From assembly GCA_026874595.1 (NCBI GenBank), contig CM049308.1, positions 73,316,624 to 73,380,623 of the forward strand: DNA of 64,000 nt, read 5' to 3'. The notes under the pieces are model-generated. The model was not told the DNA's origin, made no database searches, and saw only the letters and a program-made list of their open reading frames with translations. This DNA is from Sipunculus nudus. Its lineage: Eukaryota; Annelida; Sipuncula; Golfingiida; Sipunculidae. Both the position numbers and the translations under genes were made by a program. Position 1 is the stretch's first letter. Each line of letters opens with the position of its first letter. This document shows positions 41,501 to 46,701 of this stretch, piece by piece.

Positions 41501-41726
41501 CAAACCCATTGAAATACAAACAGAACCAGACAAACAGTCAGATAAACCCAGAAAGGCTACACCAGCATGTCCCAGTCAGCTGGAAGCTAAAAAGTCAGTG
41601 GTCAGGAGACGTTTACAACTTGAGGAAGATCGTATGCATGCGTTACGCAAACAACTGCAAGAAGAGCAGGAACTTCTAAGAGGCCAGCTTGGACATGGGA
41701 GCACAAGTCCCACTAAGTTTACACAG
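2397..41726 (+). CDS. Kinesin-3 motor protein, KIF16A(STARD9)/KIF16B-like (22 exons, 5' end outside window)
   Basis: Plus-end microtubule motor. Exons: 2397-2528, 5248-5370, 6225-6257, 7837-7889, 8754-8884, 9353-9422, 9692-9764, 10534-10601, 10993-11093, 12601-12723, 13287-13384, 14307-14381, 20297-20341, 28305-28364, 29869-29991, 30406-30457, 31044-31184, 31938-32020, 32815-32903, 36819-36872, 39433-39595, 40866-41726. All junctions are GT-AG and in phase (917 codons). Numbering from the first visible codon: P-loop GQTGTGKT 69-76, switch I core SSRSH 192-196, switch II DLAGSE 224-229, neck about 310-360, FHA domain about 418-520 (HIGR and SEH motifs), coiled coil about 560-740, IQTE repeat 776-853. 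The pattern YWSV-P-DP before the P-loop exon and FNHPAEAA at the FHA end recall STARD9; other stretches recall KIF16B. No PX or START domain follows. It probably reads on into the ZW10 exons (see 47843-48180). Confidence 0.93.
2529..5247 (+). other. Intron
   Basis: 2.7 kb. About 2734-2877 carries degenerate inverted stretches built on AGACCACCTGT and ACAGGTGGTCTT, probably an old TIR element remnant. The final 270 bases are a tandem array that runs into the next exon (listed separately). Short open frames at 2568-3765 and 4356-4595 show no protein likeness. Confidence 0.7.
2734..2877. repeat. Degenerate inverted-repeat element remnant
   Basis: The left part begins CAGTGGACCCTTTCTAAAGA and contains AGACCACCTGT twice. 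The right part contains CACAGGTGGTCTTATTCCAC, the reverse complement of the same motif. The layout resembles the CAGTG-ended TIR element at 1757-1905 but is more decayed. No clear target duplication was seen. Confidence 0.35.
5003..5275 (+). repeat. Tandem ~60-bp repeat that includes the 3' splice site of the P-loop exon
   Basis: Five copies start at about 5003, 5063, 5123, 5184 and 5244. Each reads roughly (c)tgtagATATATGAAGAT, about 10 bases, then CACCTGT and a T-rich filler with ATTAAT and CAGTACATTA. The last copy is the true acceptor and the first ~25 bases of the exon (ATATATGAAGACCTAGGCAC). The four upstream copies keep an AG before ATA-AT but run into stop codons within one unit. Confidence 0.85.
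5248..5370 (+). CDS. Kinesin exon: P-loop
   Basis: 41 codons, phase 0/0. It encodes [26 protein letters not shown] and GDKEE. The Walker A sequence GQTGTGKT binds the ATP phosphates. Most KIF16B proteins have GQTGSGKS here, so this variant is conservative. The acceptor is catag, after four decoy-like copies. Confidence 0.96.
5371..6224 (+). other. Intron with a PIF/Harbinger-like MITE
   Basis: The only feature recognised is the MITE at 5802-6089. The remainder is AT-rich with no coding likeness. Confidence 0.7.
5802..6089 (-). mobile_element. PIF/Harbinger-like MITE, copy 1
   Basis: The ends are inverted: GGCCTAAAAAAATTAAAGGT and ACCTTTTATTTTTTTTGGCC, followed inward by ATGGTTCTCAGGCA and its complement. 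It is flanked by TAA on both sides (5799-5801, 6090-6092), matching the 3-bp TWA duplications of PIF/Harbinger. Its interior is inverted relative to the copy at 44145-44481 (GCGGGCGGGCG on the left here). Confidence 0.82.
6225..6257 (+). CDS. Kinesin micro-exon (11 codons)
   Basis: Encodes [11 protein letters not shown], phase 0/0, acceptor ttcag and donor gttagt. It aligns with the GLIPRICE segment that follows the P-loop in KIF16B. Confidence 0.92.
6499..6764 (+). repeat. 38-bp tandem repeat, 7 copies
   Basis: The unit begins AAGTATCTGGACAAGTATCA and continues GATTTAAGATACTTTATC. Copies start at 6499, 6537, 6575, 6613, 6651, 6689 and 6727. Adjacent copies differ at a few positions, so it is a fairly young intronic minisatellite. 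Confidence 0.92.
7075..7769 (+). mobile_element. TCTAGTT-ended element with tandem core, element A
   Basis: The left end is TATCTCCCTCCCCTCCAGGG followed by GAGACATG, a short C/G hairpin. The right end is AAGGGGAAACATATCTAGTT. The core has about five diverged units of about 130 bp, each with 'gataactttgaag', 'ccaaattg/attgttcct' and TGACCTTGACC or TCAAGGTCAAAT. The plan is shared with elements B, C and D below. Tandem-core elements of this kind in bivalves (pearl/HINE types) are thought to be non-autonomous Helitron relatives; that family call is inference. Confidence 0.65.
7837..7889 (+). CDS. Kinesin exon: motor helix alpha-2 region
   Basis: Phase 0 in, 2 bases over. Encodes [17 protein letters not shown]. 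It aligns with the GLFSRINE...FRTEVSY segment of KIF16B. Donor gtgagt. Confidence 0.92.
7890..8753 (+). other. Intron
   Basis: AT-rich, with nothing recognised. The polypyrimidine run and aacag acceptor at 8733-8753 are clear. Confidence 0.6.
8754..8884 (+). CDS. Kinesin exon: [11 protein letters not shown] motif
   Basis: Enters with 1 base to complete Ser, leaves 1 base. Encodes [13 protein letters not shown], an insert of about 20 residues with KSPGKD, then [14 protein letters not shown]. These are the most typical kinesin-3/KIF16 signatures. The loop between RDLL and LRVREHP is longer than in KIF16B. Confidence 0.96.
8885..9352 (+). other. Intron
   Basis: Nothing recognised; ends with tgtttcag. 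Confidence 0.6.
9353..9422 (+). CDS. Kinesin exon: motor loop before switch I
   Basis: Encodes [20 protein letters not shown] and NANR. It matches the DLSKHLV...MDAGNINR segment of KIF16B. Phase 1 in, phase 2 out. Confidence 0.94.
9692..9764 (+). CDS. Kinesin exon: switch I
   Basis: Encodes [20 protein letters not shown] and RFTQ. SSRSH senses the gamma-phosphate. Ends on a codon boundary with donor gtatgt. Confidence 0.96.
9765..10533 (+). other. Intron
   Basis: Nothing recognised. The open frame at 10095-10373 has no protein likeness. Confidence 0.6.
10534..10601 (+). CDS. Kinesin exon: switch II, first half
   Basis: Encodes [20 protein letters not shown] followed by AG; the Ser codon of DLAGSE is split by the intron. 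Phase 0 in, 2 bases over. Confidence 0.95.
10602..10992 (+). other. Intron
   Basis: AT-rich, nothing recognised; acceptor ttctag. Confidence 0.6.
10993..11093 (+). CDS. Kinesin exon: switch II helix, INKSL motif
   Basis: Completes DLAGSE and encodes [20 protein letters not shown] and STL. INKSL(V)TLG is a hallmark of the kinesin motor fold. Leaves 1 base at donor gtaagt. Confidence 0.96.
11094..12600 (+). other. Intron
   Basis: 1.5 kb. The 120-codon open frame at 11746-12108 has no recognisable likeness and no acceptor context, and is taken as chance. No repeat family recognised. Confidence 0.6.
12601..12723 (+). CDS. Kinesin exon: [16 protein letters not shown] (alpha-4/loop 12 to alpha-5)
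   Basis: Encodes [13 protein letters not shown], then [20 protein letters not shown] and RTIMIA. This microtubule-binding face is close to identical to KIF16B. Loop 12 carries few lysines compared with KIF1-type K-loops. Confidence 0.96.
12724..13286 (+). other. Intron
   Basis: Nothing recognised; donor gttagt, acceptor cacag. Confidence 0.6.
13287..13384 (+). CDS. Kinesin exon: motor end and neck linker
   Basis: Encodes [20 protein letters not shown] and [13 protein letters not shown], the last motor helix and neck linker. Ends on a codon boundary. Confidence 0.96.
13385..14306 (+). other. Intron
   Basis: Nothing recognised. The short minus-strand frames at 13660-13878 and 13939-14151 are taken as chance. 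Confidence 0.6.
14307..14381 (+). CDS. Kinesin exon: neck coiled coil
   Basis: 25 codons encoding [20 protein letters not shown] and LDKSG. It matches the KIF16B neck helix NVKLIRELRAEIARLKTLL. This segment governs motor dimerisation in kinesin-3 proteins. Confidence 0.95.
14382..20296 (+). other. Long intron (5.9 kb)
   Basis: Contains a diverged PIF/Harbinger-like MITE (17774-18110). The rest is AT-rich unique-looking sequence; no exon, repeat array or RNA gene was recognised. Confidence 0.65.
17774..18110 (+). mobile_element. PIF/Harbinger-like MITE, copy 2 (diverged)
   Basis: Ends GGCCAAAATAGG and TTTTTTGGCC, with CTCAGGCACC on the left and TGCCTGAGAACC on the right. The interior matches the copy at 44145-44481 in the same orientation (GCATCAATTTT, then AAAAACTTTTTATTTTGATT). 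The flanks CTA and TGA no longer match, so it is an older insertion. Confidence 0.75.
20297..20341 (+). CDS. Kinesin exon (15 codons) after the neck
   Basis: Encodes [15 protein letters not shown], matching the EEKLQQNEARV stretch of KIF16B. Phase 0/0, acceptor cgcag, donor gtacgc. Confidence 0.92.
21124..21318. repeat. Poly-G / poly-C bounded low-complexity block
   Basis: A run of G (about 21129-21142) near CCAGTG and a run of C (about 21290-21306) followed by poly-A bound a short block. It may be the remnant of a small CAGTG-ended transposon like the one at 59905-60435, but no matching ends or duplication could be shown. Confidence 0.4.
22479..25617 (+). mobile_element. TCTAGTT-ended element with ~289-bp tandem core, element B
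   Basis: Left end TTGTATCCCCAGACAAAGTC then GGGGGATACTATG; right end TGTCTGGGGATAC...TCTAGTT. TATCCCCAGACA and TGTCTGGGGATA form a perfect 12-bp inverted pair. A CCGCCGCCGCC stretch follows the left end. The core is a tandem array (listed separately). Same plan as elements A, C and D; length about 3.1 kb. Family placement (pearl/HINE-like) is inference. Confidence 0.75.
23100..25490 (+). repeat. Tandem ~289-bp array rich in AGGTCA half-sites
   Basis: The landmark aaaaattagtttc recurs at about 23321, 23621, 23898, 24187, 24476, 24765, 25054 and 25342; the middle steps are exactly 289 bp. Each unit has two clusters: TGAGGTCAAAGGTCAAGGTC-A and AGGTCACAAGGTCAAAGGTG followed by AAGGTCA. AGGTCA-A-AGGTCA is a DR1 arrangement and TCAAGGTCA an extended half-site. 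Units also share TTTAAAAAGATTGTGGATGC and CATCTTGCACATATAGTTC. Confidence 0.92.
28305..28364 (+). CDS. Kinesin exon: KIF16-type WxxKWxET stretch
   Basis: 20 codons encoding [23 protein letters not shown]16B has VQELTKEWTNKWNETQNILK here, so this exon is diagnostic of the KIF16 subfamily. Phase 0/0. Confidence 0.95.
28365..29868 (+). other. Intron
   Basis: 1.5 kb, AT-rich, nothing recognised. Confidence 0.6.
29869..29991 (+). CDS. Kinesin exon: pre-FHA segment and first FHA strand
   Basis: 41 codons with [20 protein letters not shown] and [16 protein letters not shown]. It aligns over its whole length with KIF16B (ALRKEGIGVVLDSELPHLIG). Phase 0/0. Confidence 0.96.
29992..30405 (+). other. 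Intron
   Basis: Nothing recognised beyond a long T-run before the acceptor cacag. Confidence 0.6.
30406..30457 (+). CDS. Kinesin exon: FHA domain, GR motif
   Basis: Encodes [17 protein letters not shown]. The Gly-Arg pair is the conserved FHA phosphopeptide-binding motif. Leaves 1 base at gtgagt. Confidence 0.94.
30458..31043 (+). other. Intron
   Basis: Nothing recognised; acceptor cttttcag. Confidence 0.6.
31044..31184 (+). CDS. Kinesin exon: FHA domain, SEH motif
   Basis: Encodes [17 protein letters not shown], then [20 protein letters not shown] and KLCQ. SEH and the Asn of the INN turn are the expected FHA positions (KIF16B: SEHC, VNG). Confidence 0.95.
31185..31937 (+). other. Intron with a small TIR element
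   Basis: Contains the element at 31703-31862. Nothing else recognised. Confidence 0.65.
31703..31862. mobile_element. ~160-bp CAGT-ended TIR element
   Basis: Left end CAGTAGAACCTC, right end GAGGTTCCACTG: inverted with one mismatch. The termini are close to those of the element at 1757-1905, suggesting the same broad group. No clear TA duplication is visible. Confidence 0.55.
31938..32020 (+). CDS. Kinesin exon: FHA end, FRFNHP motif
   Basis: Encodes [20 protein letters not shown] and QLRQELK. FRFNHP is invariant in KIF16 proteins. PAEAAxLRQ is the STARD9 version; KIF16B has PKEAAKLRE. Ends on a codon boundary. Confidence 0.96.
32021..32814 (+). other. Intron
   Basis: Nothing recognised. 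Confidence 0.6.
32815..32903 (+). CDS. Kinesin exon: acidic linker after FHA
   Basis: Encodes [20 protein letters not shown] and GDSDSARGS. Phase 0 in, 2 bases over. Similar Ser/Asp-rich stretches with a Trp follow the FHA domain in STARD9, but the sequence is not conserved enough to be sure of the exon edges. Confidence 0.85.
32904..36818 (+). other. Long intron (3.9 kb)
   Basis: AT-rich, with a poly-C tract at about 34299-34320 and a C/T-rich stretch at 36530-36690. Short open frames (35099-35421, 36599-36842) show no protein likeness. Nothing else recognised. Confidence 0.6.
36819..36872 (+). CDS. Kinesin exon (18 codons), start of coiled-coil region
   Basis: Encodes [17 protein letters not shown] with split codons at both ends that fit the neighbours (phase 2 in, phase 2 out). 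Acceptor gttacag, donor gtgaga. SDLSxxS resembles the MTDLSKSRENL stretch of KIF16B. Confidence 0.85.
36873..39432 (+). other. Intron with repeat element C
   Basis: The element occupies 37361-39189. A 135-codon minus-strand frame (37342-37749) and several plus-strand frames that recur every 280 bp are by-products of the repeat. Confidence 0.75.
37361..39189 (+). mobile_element. TCTAGTT-ended element with ~280-bp tandem core, element C
   Basis: Left end TTGTATCCGCCAAAACAGAG, then GATACTATGTTTTC and CCGCCGCCGCC; right end TTTAGGCGGATACAAG...ATTCTAGTT. TTGTATCCGCC and GGCGGATACAA are inverted. The core has five to six units of about 280 bp with TATCTCGGGAACCGTTTGAC and the 12-bp palindrome GGTGGCGCCACC twice per unit. 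The left end closely matches element B (ttgtatcc...ggatactatgttttc). Confidence 0.78.
39433..39595 (+). CDS. Kinesin exon: coiled coil
   Basis: Glu/Lys/Leu-rich: [20 protein letters not shown], then [20 protein letters not shown] and [10 protein letters not shown]. Heptad spacing predicts a coiled coil, as after the FHA domain of KIF16B. Phase 2 in, codon boundary out. Confidence 0.93.
39596..40865 (+). other. Intron
   Basis: 1.3 kb, AT-rich. Nothing recognised. Confidence 0.6.
40866..41726 (+). CDS. Kinesin exon: large tail exon with coiled coil and IQTE repeats
   Basis: 287 codons, phase 0/0. The first ~100 residues are a charged coiled coil ([20 protein letters not shown]). A Thr/Pro linker follows, then eight tandem decapeptides (41301-41534), then a second helical stretch ([20 protein letters not shown]). 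It ends with STSPTKFTQ at donor gtgaga. KIF16B also has a long coiled coil here, but the decapeptide repeat is not a feature of that family as known to me. Confidence 0.95.
41301..41534 (+). repeat. 30-bp coding minisatellite, 8 copies of [10 protein letters not shown]
   Basis: Unit GAAATACAAACAGAACCAGA followed by CAAAGCCATT; copies start every 30 bp from 41301 to 41511. Three copies have CAA for the first codon (QIQTE) and one has CGA (EIRTE), replacing Gln with Arg. Copies are nearly identical, so recent expansion and length polymorphism are likely. The reading frame is preserved because the unit is a multiple of three. Confidence 0.96.
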
Positions 41727-42395
41727 GTGAGACTCAGATATATTCCTCATTGAATCTATAGCTTGCCTGTATTTCAGAGTAGAAGATAAGTTGTCTAGAG
41801 AAAATCTCAGGTATTGCCTTTCTTTGTTTGAGGTCCTAGTAAAGCACTCTGTGGTTGTTTCTGGGTCATTTTGTATAGATCAGTAATCCTCAAGGTGCTT
41901 TCTTCTGAAACTCTTCAGTGCATTTCTCACTTTTTCTCTGGACCTCTTTGTCTGTATATATTTCAGTCATCATCAGAACATGTGAGCACTTCCCTCAATA
42001 ATACATTGTACTCTGACATATTCTGATACTTACCTTTGGCTCTGTGAGTACATATTAGATTTCTGTTGGATGTCCATATTATGTTCTGTAAAATCTTTCT
42101 GTATATTAAACATTTCACCTCCTTTCTTCTCTGTACTTTTCCTCCAAAATCCAAGTACATTATTCTTTGGACTTTGGAGTAAATTTCTTTTGACCCCAGA
42201 ATAGGGAATTCAGAGTCAAAGTACATAACAGGTTTCCTCTGGACTGTAGAAGTATACTGTGGAAGTATTATAACTCATCTTCTGGACCTCTTTGAGTACA
42301 TTTCTGTTGACAGAATGCTCATGTCTGTGTATACTCATCTGTGTTTCTCATTGCATCTTAAACATTTAATGTGCCGTCCACATTTTCTTCTTCAG

Positions 42396-42515
42396 TTATC
42401 TGGTACTACCTCCATCCCCTCCCTACCCCCTCGCACCCAAGCAAAGTCCCCATGCTTAGAAGTCCCCTTTGGTAAAGAGTTCCTTATGTTAGCATATGAG
42501 ATGGGAATGAAGTAA
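42396..42515 (+). CDS. Possible alternative terminal exon of the kinesin
   Basis: After a good acceptor (ttcttcttcag) an open frame in the phase left by the kinesin tail exon encodes LSGTTSIPSLPPRTQAKSPC and 19 more residues, then TAA at 42513-42515. A donor-like gtaaag at 42472 would instead leave one base, which does not fit the exon at 47843. No homology was recognised. Used as a last exon it would give a kinesin without ZW10. Confidence 0.35.
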   Translation, partial: LSGTTSIPSLPPRTQAKSPCLEVPFGKEFLMLAYEMGMK

Positions 42516-42833
42516 ATAATATGTAAATTGTAGAATTGTATAAAAAATTCTCATTAGGGTTGGGAGGACTCTTAAAGGAGGTGCTTTTGGGGTAGATGGG
42601 GGAGGAGTTTTATTACCAGAGGGATTTTTATCTGGGGGGCATTTGTCATATATTTGTGCTCCTTCATTGAGGTCATTAAATCTACCATTTATGTGCCCAT
42701 CCACTGTATACAAAGTTAAAAGGTAAGTGGGGCTAAAAGACAGAAATGCTAAAGCATTTGTCTGGTACCTCTGCTACAGCATGTTTAAGAAGATTACACA
42801 GTAAGCATTTGGCAGCAGCCTGATTTATGACTG

Positions 42834-42839
42834 AATAAA
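42834..42839 (+). terminator. Possible poly(A) signal AATAAA
   Basis: AATAAA about 320 bases after the stop of the possible terminal exon, followed by a T-rich stretch. In AT-rich DNA such a hexamer is common, so alone it is weak evidence. Confidence 0.3.
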
Positions 42840-44144
42840 ATTAGTCTTCATGTTTAAAAATATCATCCTTTTACATTTTGTCATGCTTTGCTGAAAGTTC
42901 TTCTTTTTGTATGATTATGATTATACTCAGTGACAGGTTGAAAGGTAATATCTTGAAATATTGACCTTGCTGCTTCTGTAATATACCTCATAACATGGCC
43001 AAATATCCACTCGAGATATATTCTAGATTGAAGTGGTCATGACCGAGATATGTGGCTGAAACATTCATCTTCCTGAAAGAATACAAATAATTCATACCTG
43101 AGACTTTGCTTGAAAAATGAAAACTTTTAAGTCATGGATGGTGTACAAATGTTTCTATCAAACAATGCCTATCAAAACTTCAGTTGGAGTCATTCCAAAC
43201 CTAGCAAGGGCTTTAACTATAAAAATTATGGCTTCATCTCAGACAGTCCTGTCTCCAGTTGCATTATACTTTATGCTTCTTGCAGCCTGTAACCCAGACA
43301 GGATTATTAGCTTCTGTACGGGGGGTGCCCAGGAGTCTATCACTCGCTGATTGCTGCCATGAATGGCTTTGCCATCACATCGGTATAAAATATCAAATGG
43401 TCCTGCCTTAGAAATCCTAGCTATCTTTGAAATTAAAAAAAAAAATCGGCTCTATTGTAAGGCCTTGAATCTGACTAAGTGGTAATATATTCAGAATTGG
43501 GACTTTAGTAATAATTTTCCCTGGAGCCAGAGAAATAGCAAAGAAATAGTTGTTTTTTGTAAGAAACGGTCCAGGGAATGAAGGGTTGAGATTCTACCAA
43601 CACCAAATTAGTAAAAAGATACTGGTCAGATAATACCCATACTAATGGCTTCTGGAATGATTTTCCTGATATATTAATACCCGTTTTAGCTAAATTTATC
43701 CAGTGGGTTTCCCAAGAACATTTTTTGTCATCAATCAGCTCTGTATAGTAGACGGTGCCACCTGCTACCTATAGTCATAATCTGCATAGAGTGTGGCAGA
43801 TGTAAAATAACTGTCCTTGCTCCTCTCAATCCAAGGTAGAGTTTATAGCAGTGATCAAGACCAAAGTGGGGCATGCAGGTATAGGGGAACCTCAGGGCTT
43901 TGCCCTAGTGGACACAGGGTGTGCATTCAACTATGACCATCTTCAATGCTAAAACCCCTGGCCGAGGCTGTAACCACAAGGGTGTGTTCTTCACTCAGTA
44001 TTGAGCAGATACTGTTTATGGATGGCAGCAGATATAGGACAAATAACCATCTTATGAGCTGGTACCTGTTGTGGCTGATAGGATTGTATGCTTCCAGTGG
44101 ATTAAGATGGGATTTAAAGACCAGGAGGGAAAAGTATGGCATTA

Positions 44145-44481
44145 GGCCAAAAAAAATTAAAGGTATGGTTCTCAGGCACTGCCCGCATCAATTTTAAACC
44201 CCCGCATCAAAAATTTTTATTTTGATTTTTAAAAAAAAAGTTTCCAATTTTGAGCTGCTGCAGCTCTGACATTTCTTTCAAGAAGATAAACCATACAATT
44301 TCTTTGGTTTTGTAGTGCTTTTGCTTATTCAGCAAAATAAAACTGTTATTTTCATGCTTTTCCCTTATCATTTGACATTTTTGACGAAACATACCAAAAA
44401 ATTTAAAATAAAAAAAGCGCCCGCCCGCATTGATTTCTGAAAAAAAGTGCCTGAGAACCATACCTTTTTTTTATTTTGGCC
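44145..44481 (+). mobile_element. PIF/Harbinger-like MITE, copy 3
   Basis: Ends GGCCAAAAAAAATTAAAGGT and ACCTTTTTTTTATTTTGGCC, then ATGGTTCTCAGGCACT inward on both sides. Flanked by TTA at 44142-44144 and 44482-44484, a TWA duplication. Best preserved of the three copies. Confidence 0.85.
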
Positions 44482-45289
44482 TTAGATTAGACTGATATGA
44501 TTGTAGACTGGACAAGTTGATATGCTTTAAATTTACAGGTCTCAACCTATGAATTAGTTATAAAGTTTGCCACAAAATGTAAGAAATGGTATAAATCATT
44601 AGTACATGGCTACAAGCATATTGATTGGTATAATGGATGAGGTGGTAGCTAGCATGACCTGTCACCATTTGATGAACTGCAGGTTATTTCATGTGACTAT
44701 ATGAATATATGGTCTTTCCCATTATTTCACTGCAGTTAAAGTGTGGTTCATTCAGTCATTGCTATCCTTGGTGTGAAGCATGAAATGCTAATATGGTATG
44801 AGAGGGAATAGCCAGGTTCTTCAGTGACTAGTGATGTGCTATTATGCAAATATAAGGGTTTACCTCATGTCTTAGATAGGATATTAGTATGATCAGCTGA
44901 TGAAGATCCTGCCTCAGTGTGACATCTATGCTGGCATCAGTTTATGTTCTATTATAGATATGTTAGTGGTACATATAATTACTAACTGAATGGCGGGTCT
45001 GACTTGACTGGGGATAAACCAGCCACCTTTAACTTTAGTTTTAGAGAAATGCATTGTGTGAGATGTGCGTAGATATAAGTCAAGTCACTGAGGACTATAA
45101 CTGGGACTTAATGCCCAGTGGTGTGTGTGTCAGAGATAGATAATGATCCCTGTGTTTTAGTACTGCCAGCAGATGCTGTGATGTTCTGTTCATGCTATTG
45201 ATTGTTTGTCTGTATGTGGCCGGTGGCCTGACCGTCCTGTCAGTCATCTGTCCTGTGTTTACTCATCACACCCACACAGCACATGTTGT

Positions 45290-45459
45290 CACTCTGCTGT
45301 GTAGGACAAGATGCTGTAGTGAATTGGCGATACACATTGGTGACTAACCCACCAATATACATCATTCAGTCATCATCATCACCATCATCATCATCATGCA
45401 GCCACCACACACTATTGGGAGTTATTCAGTATCAGTGCATCCACCTCTGACATTGTAAG
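45290..45459 (+). other. Possible non-coding first exon / alternative promoter region
   Basis: A less AT-rich, repeat-poor stretch ends in a consensus donor TTGTAAG|GTAAGTAGG at 45460. It contains a (CAT)n run and a short open frame (ATG at 45396) that closes before the donor. It could supply a 5' UTR spliced to the exon at 47843, where ATG at 47867 lies in GACATGG context. No TATA box or initiator could be assigned, so this is only a candidate. Confidence 0.25.
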
Positions 45460-46701
45460 GTAAGTAGGACATGATGGAAGGTCGAACGGAAACTTTATTT
45501 AAAAATCACTTAAAAGTTTTTGTGTTATTCACCTATAAATGTTAAAAAGGCAGATTTGCAATTAATGTCATTGGGAGACCTTTTACAGTCACTGATTGTG
45601 AGACTAAACCAGCCCAACTATAATAGGTTTATCATTGCTCTCAGATATTGATTGTTTGACTGTGCACATTCAGGTCTGGTCTGGATTCCAGGGATTTATG
45701 CATCTTTGGTTCTCATGCACTGTGTGATTCATGGGCTTGGGCAATTTTCAGTTAGAACATTGAAACTGTACATGGGACAACTATTCATGTGTAGTGCATA
45801 TAAAAGGTGTTTTTTATGCTTCTTGATGCAATAAATCATATTTAAGTTACTTCTTTAGTAAATAACTACTGACATTATGAAGCACCCCAAAACCTGCTCC
45901 TGGCTAAAGAGAACTGTCTATTTGGCATTACTAATACTTCTTATTTATGCATTCTTCTCTCAACATTGCTTACCAACAATATTCCTCAGTCCAAGGTGTA
46001 TGTACCTTACTCTGACCAGACATAATCTGAGGGCTGTATTCACTATATGTGTGTATTTAACATGAATTGCTTAACAGTGATGGTTGTGTTTCAAGCTCAG
46101 TGTGTCCATCAGTGGAACATTACTGATGAGGAAAAGAAATGAACTGAGCTGTTTGGCTTGTTATCTGTGGACAATGACTGGGAGATCCCCTCATCTTAGA
46201 AAATTTGATGAAAGTTGAAATATGTAAGCAGTTTAAACAGTATGATTGTCAACAGAACTTGAGGACCTTTGAGATCTTTGGATAAGAACTTTGAGGTTTT
46301 TGGTTTTGATATCTGTAAGTGTAGACCTTTGGTGTTTGGGACCAAGGCTTTATAGCACTGAGGTTTGGTATGATTTGGTATGAACTTTGAGCTGAATGTT
46401 TTAAAAAAGCTGTTATGTATGTTTAAGCTTTTGTTTTTAAAGCTTTGAGATGTGTGTTTTGTTGACTGTATATATAAAAGCAGTGCTTGGGTTTGGATTA
46501 TATAAGCTTTCAGATATGTACTTTGAATTTTAGATATTTCAGATTTTTAGGTGTTTTATTGTCTCTTGATATGAACTACTGTCATGGTATTTATTAGGGC
46601 TGTCACAATACATTGTCTCACAATCCTGTTTGTGTCCTGATACATTAGTCATTGTATGATCCATGATACTAAACATAAACTATACATTATTTTACTTTTT
46701 T

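Noticed and set aside
43117-43350. Possible extra exon (77 codons) between kinesin and ZW10
   Set aside because: No acceptor in suitable phase and no likeness to KIF16 tails or any domain I know.
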